In this document: piece by piece, positions 9,105-19,023 of the stretch
Position numbering within the stretch: position 1 is the stretch's first letter
Layout: the number at the start of each line of letters is the position of its first letter
NCBI GenBank assembly: GCA_963714065.1
Contig: OY970226.1
Location: 1,240,001-1,304,000 of the forward strand
From: JAZKID01 sp963714065
GTDB taxonomy: Bacteria > Pseudomonadota > Alphaproteobacteria > Rhizobiales > UBA4765
Direction: 5' to 3'
Length of the DNA: 64,000 nucleotides
Notes under the pieces: generated by a model
Told to the model about the DNA's origin: nothing
Seen by the model: only the letters and a program-made list of their open reading frames with translations
Databases searched by the model: none
Translations under genes and position numbers: made by a program

Positions 9105-10062
9105 GGTTTGCTTCCTTATGTTGACAGGATGCCGCTGCGGCCTTGAGTGCAGATCCCGCATCAATAATACTAGCCCATGAAAAATCCCGGCGGAAATCGG
9201 AAGCGTCCACTTGAAGGGAGCCCACGAGTTTCGACATCTGGTTTCTCCTCCCCAGTAAGGCGGCGAATTGCACCAGCAAAAACGGCGGCACTGGCACAAG
9301 GGGACAGCGTTTTTGCGATCCTTCCGCGATCAGCGACACAAGCCGGGGCAGGGAAAAATCCTCGCCGTCGCAAATAACATAAGAGCCGTAATCCGGCGCT
9401 CCTTTTTCGGCAATCGCACAGATTGCCGATGTCAGGTTTTCGACCGCGATCCATGAACGCCGGTTGTCGACCGATGCAAAGGGCAAGGCCGGCGCTCTCG
9501 CGACCAGCCTGCACAATTTGCGAAAATTGCCGCGCGCACCGGGCCCATAAACCAGCGGCGGGCGCAGCACCGTCATACGCATCGCACTTAGCGCCTGCAT
9601 GGCGCGCAAGCCGCGTTCGGCGTCCGCCTTGCTGCGCGCATAAATACTTTGCGGGTTGAGCGGCGAATCGGCGCGAAAAGGCAAACCCGCTTTCGTCTCA
9701 TTGCCATGCGCGCCGATCGAGGAAATATAGATGAAATGGCCAACCTTGCGCTTTGCCGCACTTTTGGCCAGCGCCAGGGTTGCCGCGGTATTGATGGCGC
9801 GAATGCGAATATCGTCCTGCATCTCCCTGTCATTAAGATGCGCGCGCGCAGCGAGATGAATGACGCTCTCGATCCCGGACAGATAAGGACGCCAGTCCTC
9901 GATGGCCTCTATGGGTCCCGTGGCGATGGTCTCGACAGGTTCGCAAGACAAGGCCGCATCGGGAAAGCGCGTCAGCGCGCGCACCTGATGGCCGCGGCGG
10001 GCAAGCTCGCGCACGAGGCTCATACCCACAAATCCGTTCGCTCCCGTCACCGCAATGCGCAA
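9097..10062 (-). CDS. NAD-dependent epimerase/dehydratase, WbpV-like nucleotide-sugar reductase
   Basis: Extended SDR protein of 321 aa. It has TGANGFVG at residues 7-14, the IYISSIGAHG catalytic segment and a YARSK Tyr-x3-Lys pair, followed by LRPPLVYGPG. The arrangement ISSIxAxG..YxxSKxxAE..RPPLVYGPG is characteristic of the WbpV/RmlD-like group, which reduces UDP-4-keto-6-deoxy-GlcNAc to UDP-QuiNAc. A WecA/WbpL-type transferase is encoded 1.2 kb away, which fits. The assignment to QuiNAc synthesis is inference; a general NAD-sugar epimerase remains possible. The gene overlaps the PCuAC-like gene by 8 bp. Confidence 0.8.
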   Translation of the reverse strand: MRIAVTGANGFVGMSLVRELARRGHQVRALTRFPDAALSCEPVETIATGPIEAIEDWRPYLSGIESVIHLAARAHLNDREMQDDIRIRAINTAATLALAKSAAKRKVGHFIYISSIGAHGNETKAGLPFRADSPLNPQSIYARSKADAERGLRAMQALSAMRMTVLRPPLVYGPGARGNFRKLCRLVARAPALPFASVDNRRSWIAVENLTSAICAIAEKGAPDYGSYVICDGEDFSLPRLVSLIAEGSQKRCPLVPVPPFLLVQFAALLGRRNQMSKLVGSLQVDASDFRRDFSWASIIDAGSALKAAAASCQHKEANHA

Positions 10063-10125
10063 TTGAACCTCTTTCTAAAAATCATAGGATTGACAGGCGG
10101 CGCCGATCAAGCCTCCTTAAAGGAG

Positions 10126-12609
10126 ATGAGCAAAAATCAGCCCACATTTCCGCCTTCCTTTCCGCCCTTGCCGATCGACGAGGTGTTGCCGGACCTGAAA
10201 ACCGCGCTTGCGCGCGCCTCTTCGGCAATACTTGTGGCGGAACCCGGCGCGGGCAAGACGACGCGCGTGCCGCTGGCACTGCTCGATGCGGATTTCGCCC
10301 GGCAAGGAAAGATACTTCTCCTCACGCCGCGGCGCGTGGCCGCACGCGCGGCGGCTGCGCAAATGAGCCGCCTGCTCGATGAGAAAATCGGCGGCACGGT
10401 CGGCTATCGTGTCCGGCTCGAGACCAAGATCAGCGCCAGAACCCGCATCGAGGTCATAACCGAAGGCATATTCACGCGCATGATCGTCAATGACCCCGAA
10501 CTTGCCGGCGTCGGTGCCGTTATTTTCGACGAATTCCACGAGCGCAGCCTGGATGCGGATCTTGGCCTCGCCCTTGCGCTCGATGTGCAAGCCGCCTTGC
10601 GGCCCGATCTGCGCCTGCTTGTGATGTCGGCGACCCTCGATGCCGCACGCGTTTCGGCATTGATGAACGAGGCGCCGGTGATTGCCGCCAAAGGGCGCAG
10701 CTTTCCGGTCGACACATATTATCTGCCGCCCGCACCTCAGGAAAAGCCGGAAGACACCGTCGTCAGAGCCGTCATGAAAGCCTTGCGCGAGGAAACGGGC
10801 TCGCTGCTCGTTTTCCTGCCCGGCGCGCGCGAGATCGAACGCAGCTCCTCTTTATTGCGCGAGCGTATCGATGCGCAAACAATCCTCGCACCTCTTTACG
10901 GCGCGCTCGATCTTGCCGCGCAGGATCTGGCCATTGCGCCAGCACCCGCGGGCAAGCGCAAGATCGTGTTGGCAAGCGCCATCGCCGAAACCTCGCTGAC
11001 GATCGAGGGTGTGCGGGTCGTGATCGATAGCGGTTTTTCGCGCGTGCCGCGCTTTGATCCGGACAGCGGGCTGACACGGCTCGAAACCGTGCGCGTGTCG
11101 CAGGCTTCCGCCGAGCAAAGGCGCGGCCGCGCCGGACGTCTTGAGCGCGGCATCTGCTACAGGCTCTGGGCGGAGGGACAAACGCGGGCACTTCTTCCCT
11201 TCAACCGGCCGGAAATTCTGGAGGCGGATCTGGCACCCCTCGTTCTCGACTGCGCGGCATCGGACATCGCACAACCGGAGCATCTGAAATTTCTCGATCC
11301 GCCGCCGGCGGCGGCTCTGTCCGAGGCCCGCAAGCTTCTTCACCAGCTCGATGCGCTCGATTCCGATCATCGCATCACGCAAACCGGCCGCAAGCTTGCA
11401 GCCATGCCGCTGCCGCCGCGCCTTGCGCATATGCTGTTTTGTGCCGCAAAAGAAGGGGCCGGCGCACAGGCCGCGCGTATTGCAGCCCTTCTGACCGAAC
11501 ACGGCTTAGGCGGCAATGCCGTCGATCTCGCCGAAAGACTAAGCGCTTTTGAAAAAGATAAAAGCCCGCGCGCACAACAGGCCATGTCCCTGGCGCAGAC
11601 ATGGCTGAACGCGCTCGGCGATAAATCATCGAGCCAGAAAACCCCGCCCGATACGGGTGAAATCTTGAGCCTTGCCTTCCCCGACCGCTTTGCGCTGCGG
11701 CGCGCGGGAAAAGCGAACGAATATCTGATGGCGAACGGCAAGGGCGCCTATCTCGATCCCGTAGAACCGCTTTCGCGCGAGCCTTGTCTCGTGATCGCCG
11801 AAGCACAGGGCTCTTCACTGCGTGCGCGCATCCTGCTCGCGGCCCGCTTTACGCGCGAGAAGCTGGAAGCGCGTTTCGCATCGCATATCGTGAGCAGTAG
11901 CGTTCTCGAATTCGATATGCTGGAAAAACGCGTGCGCGGCAGGAATATCGTGCGCCTCGGCGCGCTGGTCCTTAAAGAGCAACCTCTCAACATAGAAAGC
12001 GAGGACGCAACCGGCATCTTGCTCGATGCCCTGAAAACTTTCGGCTTTGAGAGCCTGGAATGGCCGGAACATGCAAAACAGCTTCTGGCTCGCCTTGCCT
12101 TCCTGCACCGGCTGGCGCCCAGCGACTGGCCGCATATCGATCTAGCCACGCTTCGCGAAAAACTCGACGAATGGCTTTTGCCTTACATCCCCGGCGTCAC
12201 ATCCTTTACCGAGATCGCGCCGCAAATCGGCGCAGCCCTTGCAGGATTGCTGACGGAGCAGCAACGGCGCGCGCTAGACCTGCAGGCGCCGGCCTATTTC
12301 AAAAGCCCGCTCGATCAGGACTTTCGCATCGATTATGAAAAAGAGGGCGGGCCCGGCGTTTCGCTCCGCGTGCAGCAGCTTTATGGCCTGAAAACCCACC
12401 CCCTTCTGGGAAACGGAAAAGTGCCGCTTGCCTTTGAGCTTCTCTCGCCCGCCTCGCGCCCCATTCAGCTGACGCGCGACCTGCCCGCTTTCTGGCAAGG
12501 CTCCTGGGCCGATGTGCGGCGCGAGATGCGCGGGCGTTATCCACGGCACGAATGGCCGGAAGACCCAGCCTCGGCCAAGCCAACCACGCGCGCAAAACCA
12601 CGAAAATAA
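10126..12609 (+). CDS. hrpB: ATP-dependent RNA helicase HrpB
   Basis: DExH-box helicase of 827 aa, the usual HrpB length. Motifs run in order: Walker A EPGAGKTTRVPL (39-50), TPRRVAARAAA, DEFHERSLDADLGLAL with D135-EFH, SATLDA, ETSLTIEGVRVVIDSG and QRRGRAGR. The C-terminal HrpB-specific region includes the segment ending in HEWPEDP. The frame stays open upstream to 9649, but the family start and length favour the ATG at 10126. An AAGGAG abuts that codon, which is too close for a normal Shine-Dalgarno, so a TTG at 10090 cannot be excluded. Its cellular substrate is poorly known in the family. Confidence 0.94.
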   Translation: MSKNQPTFPPSFPPLPIDEVLPDLKTALARASSAILVAEPGAGKTTRVPLALLDADFARQGKILLLTPRRVAARAAAAQMSRLLDEKIGGTVGYRVRLETKISARTRIEVITEGIFTRMIVNDPELAGVGAVIFDEFHERSLDADLGLALALDVQAALRPDLRLLVMSATLDAARVSALMNEAPVIAAKGRSFPVDTYYLPPAPQEKPEDTVVRAVMKALREETGSLLVFLPGAREIERSSSLLRERIDAQTILAPLYGALDLAAQDLAIAPAPAGKRKIVLASAIAETSLTIEGVRVVIDSGFSRVPRFDPDSGLTRLETVRVSQASAEQRRGRAGRLERGICYRLWAEGQTRALLPFNRPEILEADLAPLVLDCAASDIAQPEHLKFLDPPPAAALSEARKLLHQLDALDSDHRITQTGRKLAAMPLPPRLAHMLFCAAKEGAGAQAARIAALLTEHGLGGNAVDLAERLSAFEKDKSPRAQQAMSLAQTWLNALGDKSSSQKTPPDTGEILSLAFPDRFALRRAGKANEYLMANGKGAYLDPVEPLSREPCLVIAEAQGSSLRARILLAARFTREKLEARFASHIVSSSVLEFDMLEKRVRGRNIVRLGALVLKEQPLNIESEDATGILLDALKTFGFESLEWPEHAKQLLARLAFLHRLAPSDWPHIDLATLREKLDEWLLPYIPGVTSFTEIAPQIGAALAGLLTEQQRRALDLQAPAYFKSPLDQDFRIDYEKEGGPGVSLRVQQLYGLKTHPLLGNGKVPLAFELLSPASRPIQLTRDLPAFWQGSWADVRREMRGRYPRHEWPEDPASAKPTTRAKPRK

Positions 12610-12686
12610 AGCTTTAGGAACGTCACAGAGACAAGGTTAAGAATTTTTTGCTAAAATGATGCGATTCCTGTAGTTCTGGAGAGGGC

Positions 12687-13640
12687 ATGCTCACTGTCTT
12701 TGGTTCGACATTCGTATCCATCACCGCAACCGCGCGCAATCTGGCGGCGGGAGCCGAAACCATATTGGTCGACAATTTCGCCCTTCTGCCGAGCGGGCGC
12801 GGCGCCAACCAGGCGCTGGCCGCGCATCTGTCCGGCGCGAAAGTAAGATTTGCCTCCGCCGTAGGCCATGACGGCTTCGGCGAGCTTGCGCAAACGACCT
12901 TGCGGGAAAAGCGGCTCGACCTGTCCTGCATGAAACGCATCCCGGCCCCCACGGGCTTAAGCGTCACCCTGATCGACCCGGATTGCCACCAGCAGCGTAT
13001 CGTCAACCGCGGCGCATCGGGAAAACTCCTGATCGACGACATACCGGAAACCTGGTTCGACCGCTGGACGACTTTGCTCGTGCAAGGCGAGGCCGGGGAA
13101 AGCACGACCATGCAGGCGATCGACCGCACGCTCGAGGCGGAAGGCCGCTGCATCCTGCATCTCTCGCCGCTGGTGCCGATTTCGGAAGCCGTGCTGGACC
13201 GCGTCGATTATCTGATCCTCAACGAGATGGAAGCGCTGAAACTGGCTTCCGCCTTCGCCATGCGCACCGACAGCGCGCGCGCCGTCGCCTTCGACATGGC
13301 CATGCGCAGGCACGGGCCGGTGCTGATCATCACGCCGCAGCTCGACCTCTATATCGGCATGGGCATGAATGTCGAACATATCCAGCATCCCGCCATCGAT
13401 ATCGTCGATCCGCTCGGCGCCGACGATGCGCTGGTCGGCGTTTTTGCCGCCGGCATATCGCAGGGCATTCCGATTGCGGACGCGCTTCACCGCGCGGTGG
13501 CGGCTGCCGCTCTTTCGGCATCGCGCGAAGGATTGCAGACCTCGTTCCCCGAGGAGCGGGAGATCGAGGACATCTCCCTCAACTGGCCTGCCGAAAAAGA
13601 ACCGGAGCGCCCGAGCCTGCGCCGCCGCCCGCTTGCCTAA
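12687..13640 (+). CDS. PfkB-family carbohydrate kinase with altered anion-hole motif
   Basis: Ribokinase-like fold protein of 317 aa. The N-terminal glycine-rich motif GRGANQALAA is at about 37-46 and resembles ribokinase GKGANQA. The second PfkB signature, normally DTxGAGDxF, reads DPLGADDAL here: the catalytic aspartate D247 is kept but the preceding glycine is Asp (D246). The last ~25 residues are a polar tail. GGAGAGGGC lies just before the ATG. It is followed closely by phosphomannomutase and ManC, so a role in hexose supply is possible but unproven. Substrate unknown. Confidence 0.8.
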   Translation: MLTVFGSTFVSITATARNLAAGAETILVDNFALLPSGRGANQALAAHLSGAKVRFASAVGHDGFGELAQTTLREKRLDLSCMKRIPAPTGLSVTLIDPDCHQQRIVNRGASGKLLIDDIPETWFDRWTTLLVQGEAGESTTMQAIDRTLEAEGRCILHLSPLVPISEAVLDRVDYLILNEMEALKLASAFAMRTDSARAVAFDMAMRRHGPVLIITPQLDLYIGMGMNVEHIQHPAIDIVDPLGADDALVGVFAAGISQGIPIADALHRAVAAAALSASREGLQTSFPEEREIEDISLNWPAEKEPERPSLRRRPLA

Positions 13641-13647
13641 ATCTGAA

Positions 13648-15171
13648 ATGACCGCCTATCCGAAACCGCAAGCCACGCTTGCCCCGAATTCCTACGCGTT
13701 CGAGATGACGCCGCTGATCAAGCCGACCGGCTTTCGCGAATATGACGCGCGCTGGTGGTTCGGCCATCCCGGCTCCGATAAAGCGCCGGAGCTGAACCTG
13801 ATGGGCGTGCAGGCGCTGGGCTTGGGCCTCGGCACCATGCTTAAGCGCCGCAAGATTTCGCAGATCGTCACCGGCCACGATTACCGTTCCTATTCGCAGG
13901 GCATAAAATTCGCGCTGGTAAACGGGCTGATGGCGGCCGGCATCAAGGTGCACGATATCGGGCTTTCGCTGTCGCCCATGGCCTATTTCGCGCAGTTTGC
14001 CCTCGACATTCCTGCCGTCGCCATGGTCACGGCCTCGCATAACGACAATGGCTGGAGCGGCGTGAAAATGGGCGCCGAGCGGCCCGTAACTTTCGGACCC
14101 GATGAGATGACCGAGCTGAAAACCATCGTGCTCGGCGGCGATTTCGAAACAAACGGCGGCGGCGCTTATATTTACGTGCCGGACATGGCCGCGCGCTATA
14201 TCGCCGACCTGACGAAACGCGGCCCCTTCAAGCGCAAACTGAAAGTGATCGCCGCTTGCGGCAACGGCACCGCCGGCGCTTTCGCGCCGCAAATTTTGCA
14301 AAAACTTGGCTGCGACGTCGTGCCGCTGGATGCGGAGCTCGATTATACCTTCCCGCGCTATAACCCCAACCCCGAAGATATGGAAATGCTGCATGCGATG
14401 GCACGTGCCGTGAAGGAACATAAAGCCGATCTCGCGCTCGGCTTCGACGGCGACGGCGACCGCTGCGGCGTTGTCGACAATCAGGGACGGGAAATTTTCG
14501 CCGACAAGATCGGCGTCATGCTGGCGCGCGACCTTGCGAGATTGCACAAAAATGCAAAATTCGTCGCCGACGTGAAATCGACCGGCCTTTTCGTCACCGA
14601 TCCCGTTTTGAAAGAGCTCGGCGCGCATACCGAGTTCTGGAAGACCGGCCATTCCTACATCAAACGGCGCGTCGCCGAATTGCAGGCGCTGGCCGGTTTC
14701 GAGAAATCCGGCCATTTCTTTTTCAACACGCCTATCGGCCGCGGCTACGACGACGGCATGATCACGGCGATTGCCGTGCTCGACATGCTCGAGCGCAACC
14801 CCGGAAAAAGCATGGCCGGGCTGTATGACGATCTGCCGGTCACCTATGGCTCGCCCACCATGGCGCCGCATTGCGCGGACGAAGTGAAATATGACGTGGT
14901 GGCACGCATCACTCAAATTCTGGGCGACAAGCGCAAGAAAAACGAGAAGGTTGCCGGGCAGGCCATTACCGATCTGATCACCGTCAACGGCGTGCGCGTG
15001 CAGGTGGAGGACGGCACCTGGGGGCTGATACGCGCCTCCTCCAACAAGCCGGAGCTTGTCGTGGTGGTGGAAAGCCCCATATCGAAAGCACGTTTAAAGG
15101 ACATGTTTTCGGCACTGGACGGAATTCTTAAAGGTTTTCCCGAAGTGGGGGCGTATAACCAAACCCTGTAA
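13648..15171 (+). CDS. Phosphomannomutase/phosphoglucomutase
   Basis: Alpha-D-phosphohexomutase (507 aa) interconverting mannose-6-P and mannose-1-P (and probably the glucose pair). The phosphoserine loop TASHNDNGWSGVKMG carries S130, and the Mg-binding loop GFDGDGDRCG carries D267, D269 and D271. The sugar-selectivity region FEKSGHFFFN and the C-terminal phosphate-binding RASSNKPEL are both present. The start is placed at ATG 13648, 7 bp after the kinase stop; the longer open frame upstream is a shadow over the kinase. ManC follows, giving a GDP-mannose route. Confidence 0.93.
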   Translation: MTAYPKPQATLAPNSYAFEMTPLIKPTGFREYDARWWFGHPGSDKAPELNLMGVQALGLGLGTMLKRRKISQIVTGHDYRSYSQGIKFALVNGLMAAGIKVHDIGLSLSPMAYFAQFALDIPAVAMVTASHNDNGWSGVKMGAERPVTFGPDEMTELKTIVLGGDFETNGGGAYIYVPDMAARYIADLTKRGPFKRKLKVIAACGNGTAGAFAPQILQKLGCDVVPLDAELDYTFPRYNPNPEDMEMLHAMARAVKEHKADLALGFDGDGDRCGVVDNQGREIFADKIGVMLARDLARLHKNAKFVADVKSTGLFVTDPVLKELGAHTEFWKTGHSYIKRRVAELQALAGFEKSGHFFFNTPIGRGYDDGMITAIAVLDMLERNPGKSMAGLYDDLPVTYGSPTMAPHCADEVKYDVVARITQILGDKRKKNEKVAGQAITDLITVNGVRVQVEDGTWGLIRASSNKPELVVVVESPISKARLKDMFSALDGILKGFPEVGAYNQTL

Positions 15172-15226
15172 AGGCAGGCTGACAAAGCCCTGTCTTTTCC
15201 GCTAAGGAAGAAGCCAAAGGGGCAGG

Positions 15227-16696
15227 ATGTCTAAGCTTTCGCAAATAGTGCCGGTGATTTTATGCGGCGGGTCCGGCACACGGCTGTGGCCCGAAAGCCG
15301 CAAGGCGCTGCCCAAGCAGTTCCTGCCGCTTTTAGGCGCGGAAAGCCTGTTCGAGAGCACGCTAAAGCGCGCGCAGGCTGTAGCACCCGGGCAGAAGATT
15401 ATTATCCTCACCAATGAGGAGATGCGCTTTCTCGTGCGCGAAAGCGTCGAGACATGCGGCGTCGACGCCGACATCATTCTGGAACCCGCCACGCGCGATA
15501 CGGCGGCCGCCATTGCATGCGGGGCGCTGCTTTGCTCGAAAATAGATCCCGACGCCGTGGCCGTGATCATGCCCTCCGACCACTATGTCGCGCCGCTCAC
15601 GCTTTTTGCGGACGATATTGCCCGCGCGGTGACGGCTGCGCGCACAGGATCTATTGCCGTTTTCGGCATCGTGCCGGCCTCGCCCTCGACCGCCTATGGT
15701 TACATTCAGCCCGGCGAGGATATGGCGGACGCAGTGGGCTTGCGCCGTGTCGCAAGCTTTCACGAAAAACCGGACGTACAAAAAGCGGCCGAATTCATAT
15801 CGAGCGGGTATTTGTGGAATAGCGGGCTGTTCGTCGCGCGCGCCGATATTCTGATCGACGCCTTTGGCATGCATGCGCCCGATATTCTAGATACCGCCCA
15901 AAAATCGCTCGCTGCCGCAAGCGAAGACGCACCTTTCCTGCGGCTTGACGAGCAGCAATTCATGCGGGCAAAAAAACTTCCCTTCGATATCGCCGTCATG
16001 GAAAAAACGCTTGCCGCCGCCGTGCTGCCTGCGCGCTTTTCGTGGTCCGATATCGGCGCCTGGGACGCGCTATGGGCCGTGACCGAAAAAGACGGGGCCG
16101 GCAACAGCGTGCGCGGCAATGTCGTGCTCGAGGATAGCAGGAATACCCTCGTCCGCTCCTCGGGCAAGCTGACGGCCGTGCTGGGGCTTGAAAATGTCAT
16201 GGTGATTTCGACGCCGGATGCGGTTCTGGTTGCGCCGAAAGACCGCATGCAGGATATCAAACAGCTTGTCACCCGCCTCGAATCGGAGGGCTACAAGGAG
16301 ATCGCCGAACACACGACGACGCATCGCCCCTGGGGCCAGTATGAGACGAAAGACAAAAGCGAGCGCTATCGCGTCAAGCGCATTACCGTAAAACCCGGCG
16401 GGCGCCTCTCGCTGCAAAAACATCTTCACCGTTCCGAACACTGGGTGGTGGTGCGCGGCATGGCGCGGGTGACAATCGACGAGCGCGCGATGAACCTGCA
16501 CGAAAACAAATCGACCTATATCCCGATCGGCGCCGTGCATCGGCTCGAAAATCCCGGCAAAATTTCGCTCGAGCTGATCGAGGTGCAGGTCGGTGCCTAT
16601 CTGGAAGAGGACGACATCATCCGCCTCGACGATATTTACGGCCGTAATCTCGATCAGGATGCGAAAGTCGCGGGCAAAAGATCGGGCAAGAGGTAA
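15227..16696 (+). CDS. manC: Mannose-1-phosphate guanylyltransferase / mannose-6-phosphate isomerase (type II, ManC-like)
   Basis: Bifunctional 489-aa enzyme making GDP-mannose. The nucleotidyltransferase domain fills residues ~8-345, with CGGSGTRLWPESRKALPKQ at 13-31, VIMPSDHYV and FHEKPD. The C-terminal cupin domain (~350-470) has HRPWGQYE, GGRLSLQKHLHRSEHW and the later HRLENPGK, the type II PMI signature. It lies 55 bp after phosphomannomutase and ends directly at the start of the acyl-CoA ligase gene. Product feeds mannose, fucose or rhamnose-type residues of surface polysaccharide. Confidence 0.95.
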   Translation: MSKLSQIVPVILCGGSGTRLWPESRKALPKQFLPLLGAESLFESTLKRAQAVAPGQKIIILTNEEMRFLVRESVETCGVDADIILEPATRDTAAAIACGALLCSKIDPDAVAVIMPSDHYVAPLTLFADDIARAVTAARTGSIAVFGIVPASPSTAYGYIQPGEDMADAVGLRRVASFHEKPDVQKAAEFISSGYLWNSGLFVARADILIDAFGMHAPDILDTAQKSLAAASEDAPFLRLDEQQFMRAKKLPFDIAVMEKTLAAAVLPARFSWSDIGAWDALWAVTEKDGAGNSVRGNVVLEDSRNTLVRSSGKLTAVLGLENVMVISTPDAVLVAPKDRMQDIKQLVTRLESEGYKEIAEHTTTHRPWGQYETKDKSERYRVKRITVKPGGRLSLQKHLHRSEHWVVVRGMARVTIDERAMNLHENKSTYIPIGAVHRLENPGKISLELIEVQVGAYLEEDDIIRLDDIYGRNLDQDAKVAGKRSGKR

Positions 16697-18385
16697 ATGA
16701 CGGGACGCTGGACAATTTTCTACCCTAAAGGCACCCGCGCCGAACTCGGCTCGCAGCCTTACAAAACGCTCGGCGAACTGCCGCGCCTTGCCGCAAGCGA
16801 ATTTCGAGATCAGATCGCCTTTACCGCAGCTCTCCCGAATGGCATGAGCGCCGATCTCACCTTCACGCAAGTGGACAGGCTTTCCGATAGTTTTGCCGCC
16901 TATCTGCGCGAAGAGATCAAATTGCGGCCCGGCGACCGCGTGGCGCTACAGGTGCCAAACGGGCTTGCCTTCCCGGTTGCCGTCTTCGGCATCTTGAAAG
17001 CGGGCTGCGTGCTCGTGAACGTCAACCCGCTTTATACGGCCATTGAAATGGGCCATCAGTTCGCCGATGCCAAGCCGCAGGCGCTGATCGTCGTCGACAT
17101 GTTCGCCGACAAGCTGCCGCGCGCGCTCAACGATTATCATATCCCGCACATTATTCTGGTGTCTGTAGCAGAACTTTTTCCCGCGCATCTGAACCTGCTG
17201 ATCCGCTTCGTGCAGCGCTTCATCAAATGGCAGATCCCGTTCTGCGCGATGCCCGCAACGGCTTTTTCGAAAGCTCTCAAACTCGGCAAGAAGCATTTGC
17301 AAAGGGGTATTTCCGTTCAAACCTATATTGCGGGCATGGATGGCTCCGAGCTTGCCTGCCTGCAATATACCGGCGGCACCACCGGCATCGCGAAAGGCGC
17401 CATGCTCTCGCACCGCAACCTGATCATGAATGTCGCGCAGACGCTCGAAATGGTCGGCCCGAATTTTTCGCGCGGCAAGGATGTGCTGATGACGGTGCTG
17501 CCGCTCTATCATATCTTCGCTTTCACCGTGAATTTTCTCGGCTTTTTCTCCGTCGGCGCGCGCAACATCCTCATTCCCAATCCACGCCCGCTCGAAAATC
17601 TGCGCGAGGCGTTCAAGCGCTACGGTATCACCTGGCTGACCGGCGTGAACACGCTGTTCAACGGGCTGTGCCAATGCAAATGGTTTACCGAAAATCCGCC
17701 GCGCTCGCTGAAAGCAACCATTGCGGGCGGCATGGCGTTGCAGGGCGCGGTAGCGCAGCGCTGGCGCGAGGTGACGGGCATTCAGATCGTCGAAGGCTAT
17801 GGCCTGACCGAAACCTCGCCGGTCGTGACCTTCAATCCCTTCGGTGCCATGAAAGCGGGCAGCATCGGCATTCCCATTCCCGCAACCGAGGTGCGCTGCC
17901 TGAATGATGAAGGGAAAGAAGTGGCGGCAGGGGAAGCTGGCGAACTTGCCGTGAAGGGGCCGCAAGTGATGATGGGCTACTGGCAGCGGCCGCAGGAAAC
18001 CGAAAAAACATTGAAGGACGGCTGGCTGCTGACCGGCGATATCGCCGTCATCGACCAGGACGGCTATCTCAGCCTTGTCGACCGCAAGAAGGACATGATC
18101 CTGCATTCGGGTTTCAATATCTATCCCTCCGAGATCGAGGATTGCCTTGCAAGACATCCCGAAATTGTTAAATCGGCCGTGATCGGCATACCCGATGGTG
18201 CAGCGGGCGAGGCGGTGAAAGCCTTCATCGTGCGCAGGGAGCACAGCCTGACCGTCGAGCAGGTGCGCGATTTCTGCAAGGAGCGCCTTACATCCTATAA
18301 GGTGCCGAAATTCATCGAATTTCGCAGCGAACTGCCGAAAAGCAATGTCGGCAAGATTTTACGAAAAGAATTGCGTCGCAACTAA
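16697..18385 (+). CDS. Long-chain fatty acid--CoA ligase (FadD-like)
   Basis: ANL-superfamily adenylating enzyme of 562 aa that activates fatty acids to acyl-CoA through acyl-AMP. The AMP-binding P-loop YTGGTTGIAKGA is at 224-235. It is followed by GYGLTETSP, LTGDIAVIDQDGYLSLVDRKKDMI (A8 hinge region) and the C-terminal catalytic lysine region SNVGKILRKELR. Overall order and length match FadD. The ATG follows the manC stop with no gap. No other beta-oxidation genes are in the window, so it may equally serve lipid recycling. Confidence 0.92.
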   Translation: MTGRWTIFYPKGTRAELGSQPYKTLGELPRLAASEFRDQIAFTAALPNGMSADLTFTQVDRLSDSFAAYLREEIKLRPGDRVALQVPNGLAFPVAVFGILKAGCVLVNVNPLYTAIEMGHQFADAKPQALIVVDMFADKLPRALNDYHIPHIILVSVAELFPAHLNLLIRFVQRFIKWQIPFCAMPATAFSKALKLGKKHLQRGISVQTYIAGMDGSELACLQYTGGTTGIAKGAMLSHRNLIMNVAQTLEMVGPNFSRGKDVLMTVLPLYHIFAFTVNFLGFFSVGARNILIPNPRPLENLREAFKRYGITWLTGVNTLFNGLCQCKWFTENPPRSLKATIAGGMALQGAVAQRWREVTGIQIVEGYGLTETSPVVTFNPFGAMKAGSIGIPIPATEVRCLNDEGKEVAAGEAGELAVKGPQVMMGYWQRPQETEKTLKDGWLLTGDIAVIDQDGYLSLVDRKKDMILHSGFNIYPSEIEDCLARHPEIVKSAVIGIPDGAAGEAVKAFIVRREHSLTVEQVRDFCKERLTSYKVPKFIEFRSELPKSNVGKILRKELRRN

Positions 18386-18446
18386 TTCCGTATTAAACCC
18401 CGCCTGAAAATAAGATGATCCAGAAAACAACTCAAGGAGATTATCC

Positions 18447-18809
18447 ATGACCTATGTCGATGGCTTCATCATTCCCGTGCCGAAGAAAAAATTGAGCCAA
18501 TACAAGCGTTGGGCCAAGATCGCCGCCAAGGTCTGGCTCGAGCATGGCGCGGTCGAATTCCGCGAAAGCGTTGCCGACGATGTGAAAATGGGAAAATGGA
18601 CTTCCTTTCCGCGTGCCGTGAAGCGCAAGCCCTCCGAAACGGTGGTATTTTCTTATATCGCCTATAAATCGCGCGCACATCGCGACCGCGTGAACGAAAA
18701 GGTTATGAAAGACAAGCGCATCGCAAAAATGATGAAGCAGGACAACATGCCCTTCGACGGCAAACGCATGATCTGGGGCGGTTTTAAAGTCATCGTCGAT
18801 GCTGCGTAA
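18447..18809 (+). CDS. DUF1428 family protein (YbaA-like)
   Basis: Soluble 120-aa protein matching DUF1428, a ferredoxin-like dimeric alpha/beta fold of unknown function. It opens MTYVDGFIIPVPKKKL, has the conserved middle FPRAVKRKPSETVVFSYI and ends in the PFDGKRMIWGGFKVIVD signature. AAGGAGA at 18435-18441 precedes the ATG at good spacing. It stands alone between the acyl-CoA ligase and two small secreted proteins. No enzymatic role can be read from the sequence. Confidence 0.9.
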   Translation: MTYVDGFIIPVPKKKLSQYKRWAKIAAKVWLEHGAVEFRESVADDVKMGKWTSFPRAVKRKPSETVVFSYIAYKSRAHRDRVNEKVMKDKRIAKMMKQDNMPFDGKRMIWGGFKVIVDAA

Positions 18810-19023
18810 GCAGCGCAAAACGCAGGCGGAAAAAGCAGGCAAGAAGATGCAAAGGGCTTAAATCGTCCGATTTAATATGAAACTCACCGGCAATACCCCT
18901 TCGCAACATTGAAAACTTATCTGCCGCCCCTTCTCCTGCCTTCAGCCATATATTCGCCGAAAAGCCGGACCATAGATTGACGGCTTCGCGAAATCGTCTG
19001 GCAAACCTAGAAAGGAATACACA

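Noticed and set aside
9649..10125. N-terminal extension of HrpB
   Set aside because: The upstream open stretch is antisense to the WbpV-like gene and does not match HrpB; length from 10126 fits the family.
13579..14916. 445-aa open frame on the minus strand
   Set aside because: It is antisense to phosphomannomutase, whose motifs are complete; long shadow frames are expected in GC-rich coding DNA.
16946..18244. 432-aa open frame on the minus strand
   Set aside because: Antisense to the acyl-CoA ligase with no recognisable domain and a His/Arg-rich shadow composition.
18810..19023. tRNA or small RNA gene in the gap after the DUF1428 gene
   Set aside because: No cloverleaf or CCA end is visible; only a short AAATCG/CGATTT palindrome near 18861.
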